From Methylomagnum ishizawai (GTDB lineage: Bacteria > Pseudomonadota > Gammaproteobacteria > Methylococcales > Methylococcaceae): a DNA stretch of 64,000 nucleotides. The position numbers were made by a program, and so were the translations under genes. Below are positions 1 through 7,913 of the stretch, one piece after another (position 1 is the stretch's first letter; the number at the start of each line of letters is the position of its first letter). Below the pieces are notes generated by a model that saw only the letters and a list, made by a program, of their open reading frames with translations, had not been told where the DNA came from and searched no databases. The DNA is taken from NCBI RefSeq assembly GCF_900155475.1, contig NZ_FXAM01000001.1, positions 3,234,881 through 3,298,880 of the forward strand, read 5' to 3'.

Positions 1-34
1 CCATCGCGTTCAATACGTCGTAAAGGCCGGCCAT
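1..34 (-). CDS. Start of a phage structural or tail protein (partial)
   Basis: Reading leftward, an ATG preceded by an AAAGGT ribosome-binding-like stretch opens six bases after the stop of the neighbouring gene. It codes for MAGLYDVLNAM before the window ends. Its position as the next gene of the late operon makes it a tail or head-tail gene, but nothing more can be said from eleven residues. Confidence 0.5.
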   Translation of the reverse strand, partial: MAGLYDVLNAM

Positions 35-39
35 ACCTT

Positions 40-393
40 TTACCCAACGATCTCCGAAGCGACCTGGATGGCGGTATACGGGTCGAGGCCAAGCGCGGCG
101 CACGCCATCACCACGAAGGGATCGGTGCTGAGAAACACCGCGGCGGTCGCCCACCCATCCTGGATGTCCTGGTCCGCCGCCGCCACATAGGCGTCCACCG
201 CGGTCCTCAAGCCACTCTGATTGAGATAACGGCGCAACTGCCAGGGCGAACAGGCCGCTACCGGCGCGGGGAGCGGCATGGGCGGCAATTCATCCCCTGG
301 CAGGTAGCAATCCCAGGAATCATCCGCCTCCACATGGACGGCCAGGACCGGCTTGAGGGCGTCACGTTCGGCGGGTGTCTTGACGTTCTGCAT
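40..393 (-). CDS. Phage late-operon protein, unknown function (117 aa)
   Basis: This 117-residue protein starts MQNVKTPAERDALKPVLAV and lies in the late operon just downstream of the 213-residue gene, with a gap of five bases. It is acidic and rich in Ala, Pro and Leu, with no recognised motif or membrane segment. Its place after the head-tail genes suggests a tail or connector component. The ATG at 391-393 was chosen because longer readings run through the neighbouring gene in another frame. Confidence 0.6.
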   Translation of the reverse strand: MQNVKTPAERDALKPVLAVHVEADDSWDCYLPGDELPPMPLPAPVAACSPWQLRRYLNQSGLRTAVDAYVAAADQDIQDGWATAAVFLSTDPFVVMACAALGLDPYTAIQVASEIVG

Positions 394-398
394 GGCGG

Positions 399-1040
399 TC
401 AGGGTCCGGGATGGTGGATGATCGTCAGTTCCTTGGTGGTCAGGGTTTCCCCCGCCGACCCGGAATTCTTGTTGAAGGTGATGCTGAGATAGTTGTTGTT
501 CGCGGTGATGTCCGGGATCGTGGTATCGGTCGCGCCCACGGTGGACGTGCCGCCGCTGAACGAAGCGGTTGAGCCAATGGTTGTGACCCGGATCGACGTG
601 GCCGAAACGATCTTGAGGCGCGGATTCTCGGCGGTGTGGGTGTTGGTGGACCCATACCCCAGCGAGAACACGCTGCCATCGACGCCTATATCCCCGGTGC
701 CGCCGAACCGGATATTCCGGGCGAACGCATCGGCGGTCCCCGATTTCAGCGTGCGGATGACCAATGCCAGCACATCGCCCACCCGCAACAGACCCGCCGG
801 GAACATGGCCTGGGCCACCAGCGTGGCCCCGGCGTAGGTGCCGACGAAATCGGTCGTGGCGTTGTAGATTTCCGTAGGTGCGACCAACCGCCAGGCCGAA
901 CCATCGGAGAACCACAGGGAGCCGTGGCCCACGCCGTAGTCGGTGACGCGGATCATCCGGCCCGCGTAGGACTGGGCCGATGGCCGGGCGGCCCACGCGA
1001 AGGCGGGTAGCGCCGCCATCCTGGAAGCCCACCCGTTCAT
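399..1040 (-). CDS. Phage structural protein, probable decoration or tail protein (213 aa)
   Basis: The ATG overlaps the stop of the gene before it (ATGA), which fixes the start at 1040. The 213-residue product is rich in Gly, Thr and Ser, with beta-strand-like runs (FSLGYGSTNTHT, ATSIRVTTIGSTASF). That composition is typical of phage coat, fibre or tube proteins. The C-terminal half resembles a beta-sandwich surface protein by composition only. No named family is recognised. It is cotranscribed with the capsid and head-tail genes. Confidence 0.6.
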   Translation of the reverse strand: MNGWASRMAALPAFAWAARPSAQSYAGRMIRVTDYGVGHGSLWFSDGSAWRLVAPTEIYNATTDFVGTYAGATLVAQAMFPAGLLRVGDVLALVIRTLKSGTADAFARNIRFGGTGDIGVDGSVFSLGYGSTNTHTAENPRLKIVSATSIRVTTIGSTASFSGGTSTVGATDTTIPDITANNNYLSITFNKNSGSAGETLTTKELTIIHHPGP

Positions 1041-1465
1041 GCCAGCACCTCGTAGGTGTCGGTGGCGGACCCGGTGACGCGGGTGAAGCGCAGCGCCGCC
1101 AGCCGCCCCAGGAAGACATCGGTGGCGATGGCCGAAATGGTGCCGGGGGGCCACGCCTGCCAATTCGCGGCACCGGGGTTGGTGGCCGCGTCCGGCGTGG
1201 TCGAGTATTCGGCCTTGCTGGTGTTGCCCGCGCCGGGAATCACCGTGACTGTGACCGGGCCGGGCGAACCGGACACATCGACCACGGCGGGCGTGGAGGT
1301 GACCGTGCCCGCCGTCGCGATATGGGCGGTGCCAGGACACAATGCCGCCACGCCCATGCCGATCAAGCCCTCCGCATCGGAATCCGACAACCAAACCGCA
1401 TCGCCCTTGCGGTAATCCGACAACCCATAATGGCTATCTTTGAGGAAGAAGACTTGTTTCGCCAT
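1037..1465 (-). CDS. Phage head-tail region protein with beta-rich C-terminus (142 aa)
   Basis: The 142-residue product begins MAKQVFFLKDSHYGLSDYRK. The first 45 residues look like a compact domain and the rest is rich in Thr, Val and Gly. The segment TVTVIPGAGNTSKAEYSTTPDAA resembles the Ig-like or carbohydrate-facing segments of decoration proteins. It sits between two uncharacterised late genes, with ATGA coupling to the next gene and a one-base gap from the previous one. Function is unknown and the structural role is inferred from position. Confidence 0.6.
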   Translation of the reverse strand: MAKQVFFLKDSHYGLSDYRKGDAVWLSDSDAEGLIGMGVAALCPGTAHIATAGTVTSTPAVVDVSGSPGPVTVTVIPGAGNTSKAEYSTTPDAATNPGAANWQAWPPGTISAIATDVFLGRLAALRFTRVTGSATDTYEVLA

Positions 1466-1466
1466 G

Positions 1467-1814
1467 TCACGCCTGCAACAAGGAAGCGGTCAGGTTATAA
1501 CCCAGGCTATTCCAGTACGGCCCCATCACCTGATACCTCATCCCGAGTTCGTCCACCACGATGTCCCGCGCCTTGATGACGCCCTTCGCCACCGCCCGCT
1601 TCGGAATCAGGATTTTGAAATCCGGCACCTTGGCATCGCCCGGCAGCTTCGCCGGGTTGCCGGTCCCGGCCCGTATCTGTTGGATGCTGGCGGGAATGCC
1701 CCCGATGATCATGGTTTCCCCATCCGCCGCTTGTCCGCCATAAGGTGCCAAACCCGCCGGGGCCGGTTGGACCGGGCGCAGGATGGCCAGGGTCCGGGGA
1801 TAGACGAAGCTCAT
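1467..1814 (-). CDS. Phage head-tail connector-region protein (115 aa)
   Basis: This 115-residue protein (MSFVYPRTLAILRPVQPAP) overlaps the previous gene by four bases. The second half, KAGVIKARDIVVDELGMRY-like with the ending GPYWNSLGYNL, resembles small head-completion proteins that describe grid spacing or metadata of tail attachment. The family is not certain. Its place directly after the DUF4054 gene agrees with a head-tail connector or completion role. Confidence 0.6.
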   Translation of the reverse strand: MSFVYPRTLAILRPVQPAPAGLAPYGGQAADGETMIIGGIPASIQQIRAGTGNPAKLPGDAKVPDFKILIPKRAVAKGVIKARDIVVDELGMRYQVMGPYWNSLGYNLTASLLQA

Positions 1815-2194
1815 ACCGCCAAGGCCCCCGCGCCGACAATATCCCGCAGATACAGGTATTGCTGGCCGTATTCTGTGGAGACATAGGGGCTTTTCTCGAC
1901 CTTGTACAGGATCAGTTTTTCCGAGAATTTGATCTCGGTATCCCCGGCCTTGTAGGAAACCGCATCCGGCGGCGGGTCGGTATCGTTGGTATTCCGCATC
2001 GCGTCGTGGCGCTTCTTCCGCATCAGCAGGGTATGGGCCACGAAATTCCCCAGCCCCTGGAGATACAGGTCGCCCCAGCGCTCCACATCGAAATGCGGGC
2101 CGGCCTCGTCGATGGCGGCCTGGATGCCCGGCCCGGCGATGCCGTCCAAGCCGTCGAACTCCGGGAAGCGGGCCAGGAATTCCGCCGGGGTCAT
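1811..2194 (-). CDS. DUF4054 head-tail protein (127 aa)
   Basis: The sequence MTPAEFLARFPEF followed by IQAAIDEAGPHFDVERWGDLYLQGLGNFVAHTLL is the usual opening of DUF4054 proteins, small head-tail adaptor-like proteins next to the capsid gene of many siphophages and myophages. An in-frame TTG six bases earlier overlaps the upstream stop and could also be used. The ATG at 2194 is chosen as the commoner codon. It is translationally coupled with its neighbours in the late operon. Confidence 0.75.
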   Translation of the reverse strand: MTPAEFLARFPEFDGLDGIAGPGIQAAIDEAGPHFDVERWGDLYLQGLGNFVAHTLLMRKKRHDAMRNTNDTDPPPDAVSYKAGDTEIKFSEKLILYKVEKSPYVSTEYGQQYLYLRDIVGAGALAV

Positions 2195-2196
2195 GG

Positions 2197-2469
2197 TCAA
2201 GCCGCCTTCTTCGTGGGGGCCGGGCCTTCGGGCTTCACGATCCGCAGCAGCCCTTCGTCGAAGAAAGCCTTGTTCGCCGGATTGCCCTTCATGGCCTGTT
2301 CGATGAACGAATCGTCCGCCTCGGCCTGTCCCGGCACGCGCCGGGCGGTCTCGGCGGCGCCTTCCATGCGGGAGGCCGGGATGGTGACGGTCGCGACCGC
2401 GCCGTTATCCGCCGTCAGGTTCAAGTGGATATCGCGCTCGGTGGGGTTTTGCAGGAGTACCTTCGCCAT
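2197..2469 (-). CDS. Small phage structural protein after the capsid gene (90 aa)
   Basis: It starts two bases after the capsid stop and codes for MAKVLLQNPTERDIHLNLTADN, with a Lys-rich end (PAPTKKAA). Small proteins of this sort between the major capsid gene and DUF4054 are common in this module and are often annotated as hypothetical. The sequence NLTADNGAVATVTIPASR suggests a small beta domain. A minor head protein is likely from position, but no function is proven. Confidence 0.65.
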   Translation of the reverse strand: MAKVLLQNPTERDIHLNLTADNGAVATVTIPASRMEGAAETARRVPGQAEADDSFIEQAMKGNPANKAFFDEGLLRIVKPEGPAPTKKAA

Positions 2470-2471
2470 GG

Positions 2472-3509
2472 TTACAGCCCGTCCATGTAATAGGAGGATT
2501 TGATATAGCGGTTTTCGACGCCCGAGTACTTGAACTCGCCCGGCACCTGCACCGACAGCCCGACGAACTGCGGGGCCAGGAAGCGCAGGGGCAACGGGAT
2601 GTGCATCACGAGCCGCAACGGCGACCGGACGTAGGCCATCAAGCGCTTGGTGCCGCCCACCCCGGCGGTGTCCAGGCCATAGGCCGGGGCGATCTTGAGG
2701 GGCCTGCCGGTGCGCTGGGTGGTGAGGTTGTTCTCCTGCACGAACCGGAGGAGGGTCGTGTCGGAGTTCGTGGCGCGGGGGCGGAGCAACTGGCTGTAGG
2801 CCGATGGCGCGAGGGCCAGGGTGTCGGCATGGTCGTTGTTCGCGCTGTTGTTCCAGACGGCCAGCAAGGCGGTGTTGATGTCCGCCAGGATTTGGTCCGG
2901 CGTGGCGCTGGCCCAATTGCCGGTCGGCGCGGACGCCTGCGGCACGTAGGGGTTGTTGAACAGGCCGGTCAGGTTGCGCTGGGTATCGCCGAACAGGCCC
3001 ACCGCGTTCAGCTTGCGGCGGTAGATGTCCATGGCCGCGTCCATCCGGGCCGAACTGATCGGGCGGCGCAGGTAGGCGGTCTGGCGCAATTCCTCCTGGG
3101 TGTAGTCGTAGCCGATGTTGTCGGCCACCACCGGGAAGGTCTTGTCGGCGTAGGCCACATCGACCAGGTTGACCGCGCCCTTGCCGGACCCGGAACGGGT
3201 GGCGCCCACGGCGTCCATGATCTCGTAGCGGATTTCCGTCGCGTACTCGCCCGCCTCGTAGCTCAGGGGCAGCAATTCCTCGTACTGCATCGGGGTGTAC
3301 TGCTTGGCGAAGACCGTCGCCTCGGTGTGGGCCAACTGCGCCACCACGAAGCTGAGGGCTTCCGCGCTATCGCCCACCCGCATCAGGGGGGACGGGGTGT
3401 GCTGGCTGAACACCTGGGGCAGGACGCCGGGGGCGGCATCCAGGGCCATCCGGCGCTGTTCGGTGTAGGCGGCGATGGCCGCTTGTCTTTGCTGGGGGGT
3501 GGTTGGCAT
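2472..3509 (-). CDS. Major capsid protein, DUF2184 family
   Basis: The 345-residue product carries the marks of the DUF2184 major capsid family: an early QTPLPLMRV-like stretch (HTPSPLMRVGDSAEALSF), the central LVDVAYADKTFPVVADNIGYDY region, and the C-terminal MAYVRSPLRLVMHIPLPLRFL with FSGVENRYIKSSYYMDGL-like ending. These proteins form the HK97-like icosahedral shell. It follows the decoration-like protein and the DUF2213 protein, the standard order of this head module. Confidence 0.88.
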   Translation of the reverse strand: MPTTPQQRQAAIAAYTEQRRMALDAAPGVLPQVFSQHTPSPLMRVGDSAEALSFVVAQLAHTEATVFAKQYTPMQYEELLPLSYEAGEYATEIRYEIMDAVGATRSGSGKGAVNLVDVAYADKTFPVVADNIGYDYTQEELRQTAYLRRPISSARMDAAMDIYRRKLNAVGLFGDTQRNLTGLFNNPYVPQASAPTGNWASATPDQILADINTALLAVWNNSANNDHADTLALAPSAYSQLLRPRATNSDTTLLRFVQENNLTTQRTGRPLKIAPAYGLDTAGVGGTKRLMAYVRSPLRLVMHIPLPLRFLAPQFVGLSVQVPGEFKYSGVENRYIKSSYYMDGL

Positions 3510-3527
3510 TGCCTGTACCTGCTGCGG

Positions 3528-4580
3528 TTAGCGGACGACCTTGACGATGCCGAGCGCGCCCTTGGCCGTGGTGGTTTCCCAGTAGGCGTTGGGGAACGCG
3601 ATGCGGTCGCCGCCCACGGCGATGTCGAAGCCGTCGCCCACGACGAAATCGGTGCCGCCATCGGCCAGGGCGAACTTGACCTGGTTGGCGAACGATCCGG
3701 CCCCGCCGGACATCGCCACATCGCCCAGGACATTGCCGTCCGGGTCGAAAACGCGGAAGGTGCCGTTGTTGGCGGCGGCGGCGGTGAAGCGCACGGTGTA
3801 GACGCCGGGCCTCGCGCCGGCCAGCAGCGGGGTGGTGTTGTCGAGCGTCAGCGTGCCGGTGCCGGTGTTGCCCCCGCTCTTCGCCGCCGAACTGGACGGC
3901 ATCGCCGCCGGTTCGATGGAGCCGATCAAGCCGCCCGCCACCACCACGTCGAAGCCGTCGCCCAGGGCGAAATCGGTGGAGCCGTCCGCCACGACGAACT
4001 TGATCTCGTTGTTGAAGGTGGACCCCACGGCCACGGTGCCTTTGCTCGCGCCGTCCGGGCCGGTGACGGTGAAGGTGCCGCCGTTGCTGGCGGTCGCCGT
4101 GCAGCGCACGGTATAGGTGCCGACTTGGTAGCCGGCGACGGTGGGCGTGCTGGCATCCATCGCGAGGGTGCCATTGCCGGTGTTGCCGCCGGGCTTCACG
4201 GAAGCCGTGGCCGCGCCATTGAGCAGCGCGGCGGCGCGGTCGCCCCGGTTCACGGCCTGGGCGGCGATGGCGTGGATCGGACCTTCCTGCAAGACGGGGA
4301 CCGCCTTGTATTGGGCATAGCGCACGGTGTTCCCGCCGCCGTAGGTCGCGGGCATAGTGACATGCCGGACAGAAATGCCCAGCAGCCTGTCGGTCAAGGC
4401 GGACGGCGCTTTGCAGTTGCCATCGGCGGAACCGAAAGCCACGGCCACGCCGAAATCGACGGGCACGGCGGCGTCGTTGACGAAATCGCGGATGGCGTGG
4501 ACCTCGCCCGCCACCACCATGCCGGGGTAGCCGATGGCGCGTTGCAGCCCGCCGGGCGAACTTAGATCGGGTTTGCTCAT
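3528..4580 (-). CDS. Capsid cement/decoration protein with duplicated domain (350 aa)
   Basis: Residues 1-130 resemble structural cement proteins that sit between protease and capsid genes in DUF2184 phages. Residues about 131-215 and 236-323 are two copies of one module, each with a GGNTG.GTL start, a GTYTVR-type strand, an NGGTF.V strand, F.N.IKF and TDF..GDGFD. The duplicated Gly/Thr-rich module is probably an outward-facing beta domain on the capsid. Family placement is by position and composition. The start has a GGAGG-like site in front. Confidence 0.72.
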   Translation of the reverse strand: MSKPDLSSPGGLQRAIGYPGMVVAGEVHAIRDFVNDAAVPVDFGVAVAFGSADGNCKAPSALTDRLLGISVRHVTMPATYGGGNTVRYAQYKAVPVLQEGPIHAIAAQAVNRGDRAAALLNGAATASVKPGGNTGNGTLAMDASTPTVAGYQVGTYTVRCTATASNGGTFTVTGPDGASKGTVAVGSTFNNEIKFVVADGSTDFALGDGFDVVVAGGLIGSIEPAAMPSSSAAKSGGNTGTGTLTLDNTTPLLAGARPGVYTVRFTAAAANNGTFRVFDPDGNVLGDVAMSGGAGSFANQVKFALADGGTDFVVGDGFDIAVGGDRIAFPNAYWETTTAKGALGIVKVVR

Positions 4581-4592
4581 GGGAGGGCCTCC

Positions 4593-5822
4593 TCAGTGTC
4601 CGGTGGCGTAATCGGCCATGTTCTGGTGGAACAGCGTCCGGGCGTCGGCCACGGGCGGGCCGTCGCCGACCTTCACGCCCGCCAAGGCCTGGGTGAACCC
4701 ATCGAGGCGGTTGTCATGGGCATGGGCGATGGGCAGCGCCTTGACGGCGTTGAACGCGGCGCGGACGGTATCGGCGTCGGCGGCCTCCAAGGCCTTCCCG
4801 GCCAGGATGGCGGCGATGACGCCTTGCGCGGTGGCGTTGCGGTCGCCCACGTCCTTGACCACGGCGCGGCGCACGTCCACGCAGGTCTTGCCATCGGTCG
4901 CCACGGTCGGCGCGAGGCGCTTGGCGTCGGCCAGCATTTCCGCCCAGCCGCGCACCATCGCGTCGCGCTGTGCGGGGGTCAGCACGTCCTTTTCGAGTTC
5001 CGCAACTTTGGCCGCATGGTCCGTCGCCAGTTTGCCCACCGCGTCCTGGTGCGCCTTGGTGGCGTCGGCCAGGGCTTGTTCGGCGTCGGCCTTGCCTTTC
5101 AGGGCGGAATCGGCGGCGGTCTTGGCCGCGTCGCGCTCCTTCAGCAGCTTTTCCACCGCGGCGGCGGCGGTGTCGTTGAGTTCGATGGGGATGCCATCGA
5201 CCACGGTCTTGCGGATCGGGTCCGGCATGGGGTTGTCTCCGGGGTTGGGTTGGGAATCGGCGATGCGGCAGGCGGACCCGCAGCGGCCCGCGTCCACCAG
5301 GGCGACGTGGTTGCCCCGGATGCGGCGCTGGATGCCGTCGTAGGGTTCGCCGGACACCGGGTCGGTGCCGGGCGTCATGTCGGGGACGAAGGTGTAGCCG
5401 CAGGAAAGCTCGGTGGTGCCGTCCCGCACGGCCTCGACCGCCTGGGCGTCGCGCACCGTGACCGTGCCCACCTGGGTATCGCCCTCGCGGAGGCCGCCCC
5501 GGCAATCGCCCACGGCGGTCTTCCGCCAATTCGCCGCGTCCACCCCGTCCGGCGGGTGGCCCACGGTGACGGGCAGGTTCTTGAAGGTGGCGAGGCTTCC
5601 GGGGTCGAACACCTCTTCCGGCGGGCGGTGGAGCCGGACCCGGCGCAGGGGGTCCATGCCCCCGCCGTCCAAGCCCAACTCATAGGCGTAGTAGGTTTGG
5701 ATGCCCGTCCGGGCCAGCACGCCGGGGGCCACGAGGTAACCCTCCGGGGTGGTTTCCCGGCGGGTCAGGGGCAATAGATCGAAGGCCAGGACGGTTTCCA
5801 TGGCGGGCATGGTGCCCGCCAT
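4593..5822 (-). CDS. DUF2213 phage protein, prohead-protease-like with scaffold-like C-terminus
   Basis: Residues 1-190 match the DUF2213 family: FDLLPLTRRETTPEGYLVAPGV, then NLPVTVGHPP, TELSCGYTF and RGNHVALVDAGRCG. The last motif, with His and Ser, is that of phage prohead proteases. The rest (about 200-409) is rich in Ala, Lys and Asp with coiled-coil-like repeats, as expected of a scaffold that the protease would remove. Start codons at 5810 and 5801 are alternatives. It lies between portal and capsid genes. Confidence 0.8.
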   Translation of the reverse strand: MAGTMPAMETVLAFDLLPLTRRETTPEGYLVAPGVLARTGIQTYYAYELGLDGGGMDPLRRVRLHRPPEEVFDPGSLATFKNLPVTVGHPPDGVDAANWRKTAVGDCRGGLREGDTQVGTVTVRDAQAVEAVRDGTTELSCGYTFVPDMTPGTDPVSGEPYDGIQRRIRGNHVALVDAGRCGSACRIADSQPNPGDNPMPDPIRKTVVDGIPIELNDTAAAAVEKLLKERDAAKTAADSALKGKADAEQALADATKAHQDAVGKLATDHAAKVAELEKDVLTPAQRDAMVRGWAEMLADAKRLAPTVATDGKTCVDVRRAVVKDVGDRNATAQGVIAAILAGKALEAADADTVRAAFNAVKALPIAHAHDNRLDGFTQALAGVKVGDGPPVADARTLFHQNMADYATGH

Positions 5823-5916
5823 GTTGTTGCATTGGTATACCGGAAACGCAACCCATGGATAAGATGGGCATGGAAAATGCCCCGGCGGTACGGGGCTTGG
5901 CGGGATTGCGCCAGGG

Positions 5917-6114
5917 TTATCGCGTCCTGCGGCTGATCGTGGATTTGTGGCATCCGAGTTCCCTGGCTATCTCGGCGCAGGTTTTCCCTTCCGCCCGCGC
6001 CTCCTTGATCCGCGCGTTGGAAATGGGTTTCCTTTTCGGCACATATACCCGCGTCCCCCCATGGGTATCCGATAACTGCGCCAGTATCGCCCTGGTCTTC
6101 GAATCCTGCGCCAT
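5917..6114 (-). CDS. Small helix-turn-helix protein (65 aa)
   Basis: The C-terminal half, ISNARIKEARAEGKTCAEIARELGC followed by HKSTISRRTR, is a resolvase/Hin-type helix-turn-helix, with the typical IA.ELG....TI.R spacing. The N-terminal 28 residues are basic. It lies alone between the portal gene and the DUF2213 gene, an unusual place for a DNA-binding protein. It might regulate the late operon or help packaging. Function is unknown. Confidence 0.65.
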   Translation of the reverse strand: MAQDSKTRAILAQLSDTHGGTRVYVPKRKPISNARIKEARAEGKTCAEIARELGCHKSTISRRTR

Positions 6115-6125
6115 GATATATCCCC

Positions 6126-7904
6126 CTAATCATCCCGCTTATCCAGCCGCGCCATCATCCGATCCGCCCACGCCTTGCCCGCGTCCCCGCCCCACAGCGC
6201 ATGGTCGATACGGTGGATGCTGGGATACCCGCCCTCGCTGGGCCGGAAGCCCTCGGCCCTGGTGTCGGCTTCGTGCCGGGCGAAGAAGCCGTGCATCCGG
6301 CGCACGGTCTCGGGCGAGAGGTTCCGCCGCCGGGCGATGTCGCGGGCGCGGGCGATGCCAATAGCCGTGCCGCCCCGCCCGTGCTTCCTGCGCCACGCAA
6401 GGCCGCGCTTGGCTTCTTCCGCCATGGCGCGGGTCGGGCGCAGCGCCAGGGCCGCGTCGCCGGTTTGTTGTCCTTCGGAGCCGGTATCGCCTTCCTCGTC
6501 CGGCTCTTCCTCCGCGTCCAGCAAGTCGTCGTCGGTCATGGCCCGGTAGGTGCCCCGGTCCTTGAGTTCGCGGGCCACGAGGTCCGGGGTGACGGCCCCC
6601 ATGTCCACATAGGCCCGGTCCCGGTTCGCCCGCTTTTCCTCCACCTCGGCCCGTTCCTTGTCGGTCAGTTCCCACAGGCTGTTGAACTCGAACCCGGCGT
6701 CGTCCGGGATGGCCCCGAGTTCGTGCCGGTAGAGGATGGCGTCCAGCGTTTCCAGCCGGGGCCGGAGTTCGGCCTCCTGGTCCGACGCGATGCGCCCGTA
6801 ATAGTTTTCGAGGTCGCTGTCCCCGGTGGCGTTCAGCCCGCCCGGCGAGCGCCCGAACAGCCGGGTGAGGGGGATGCCCGCGGCCCCGGCCACGTAGGCG
6901 TAGAACTCCTGCATGATCTTGTCGAGGTTGGCGAACGAGTTGGATTTCTTCTCGTAGGTTTCGGTCTCGTCCAGCATGAACAGGTGGTTGAAGCTCTTCA
7001 TGGTGGCCGCCATGCGGAACCGCTTGTGCAGCAGCGCCTCCCCGTCCTTGCGGGACAGCTTCGCATCCAGGCTCGACAGCTTGAGGATGTCCACGTTGGC
7101 CTCGAACATCATGGTGGCGATGGCCGCGACCGTGGTGTCGCAGCCCTTGAGGGCGTCCAGGACGTGCTGCAACGCGCTGTCGTGCCACAGGGCGTTCTGC
7201 CGCCACGAGGACCAGGGCAGCCGCTCCCCGTCGAACCGGACGACGCGGCTGTGGTGGATTTCGTAGCCGGTGTCGGCCAGCAGGTAGGATTCCGGCATCC
7301 CGAAGTGCGGGGAGGCCGGGTCGGTCTCGATCTTGCCGGACGACGGGCAACGCCAGCGGTCCACCACCATCAGGTAGCGCAGCCCGCCCTTGGGGATGCG
7401 GTCGGTTTCCAGGGGTTCGGCCAGGGCGCGGGGCCGGGCCTGGGTGTCCGCCGTGCCGACGATGATGAGCGAGCCGCCATAGAGCCGCGCCCACCGCAGC
7501 GCCTCGTTGACCTTGTGGCGGATACCGAAGCGCTTTTCGGCCTGTTCCATGCGCCGGTTCTCGGTGCCCGCGCCATCGTCGAACGAATGCGCCCGCCACT
7601 CCCGCGTCATGTCGTCCGCCGGGGCGTTGACGATGCGCTTGGCGAGCCAGGACACCCGGTACATGTTCTCCAGGTCTTGCCGGGCCAGGAGGCGCGGGAA
7701 GGTCCATCCGGTATGGCTGGCCTTGTCCCGCCCGGTCCCCAGCCCGGCCAGGATGTTTTCCAGGCCGTCGCCCACGGGACGGCTGGTTCCTGGCGGCATG
7801 GGTCCGTCCTGTAGCGCGGCCTGCTGTACCGGCTCGGGGTAGAGGGCGTGGAAGGCGGCGGCCGGTACCAGCACGCCGCCGGAGGAGGGTCGGAAGGTTG
7901 CCAT
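6126..7904 (-). CDS. Portal protein, DUF1073 (Acb1-like N-terminal) family, with extra C-terminal domain
   Basis: The 592-residue product has the DUF1073 portal core (residues about 60-450), including NMYRVSWLAKRIVNAPADDMTREWR, LRWARLYGGSLIIVGT and RLFGRSPGGLNATGDSDLENYY. DUF1073 is the family also labelled anti-CBASS Acb1-like in some databases. Here length, position after the large terminase and before the protease identify a portal. Residues about 490-592 are an added domain (EEAKRGLAWRRKHGRGGTA, LSPETVRRMHGFFARHE, LWGGDAGKAWADRM). It is usually found in other phage or prohead proteins and here is fused to the portal. Confidence 0.88.
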   Translation of the reverse strand: MATFRPSSGGVLVPAAAFHALYPEPVQQAALQDGPMPPGTSRPVGDGLENILAGLGTGRDKASHTGWTFPRLLARQDLENMYRVSWLAKRIVNAPADDMTREWRAHSFDDGAGTENRRMEQAEKRFGIRHKVNEALRWARLYGGSLIIVGTADTQARPRALAEPLETDRIPKGGLRYLMVVDRWRCPSSGKIETDPASPHFGMPESYLLADTGYEIHHSRVVRFDGERLPWSSWRQNALWHDSALQHVLDALKGCDTTVAAIATMMFEANVDILKLSSLDAKLSRKDGEALLHKRFRMAATMKSFNHLFMLDETETYEKKSNSFANLDKIMQEFYAYVAGAAGIPLTRLFGRSPGGLNATGDSDLENYYGRIASDQEAELRPRLETLDAILYRHELGAIPDDAGFEFNSLWELTDKERAEVEEKRANRDRAYVDMGAVTPDLVARELKDRGTYRAMTDDDLLDAEEEPDEEGDTGSEGQQTGDAALALRPTRAMAEEAKRGLAWRRKHGRGGTAIGIARARDIARRRNLSPETVRRMHGFFARHEADTRAEGFRPSEGGYPSIHRIDHALWGGDAGKAWADRMMARLDKRDD

Positions 7905-7913
7905 GGGGTCCTC

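Noticed and set aside
2601-4565. Open frame of 654 codons on the plus strand opposite the capsid and cement genes
   Set aside because: It is the mirror of GC-rich genes on the other strand. The product has no motifs and the minus-strand genes are clearly conserved.
6126-7904. Anti-CBASS protein Acb1
   Set aside because: Length, context between terminase and protease, and the portal core point to a portal. The label comes from a shared family name.
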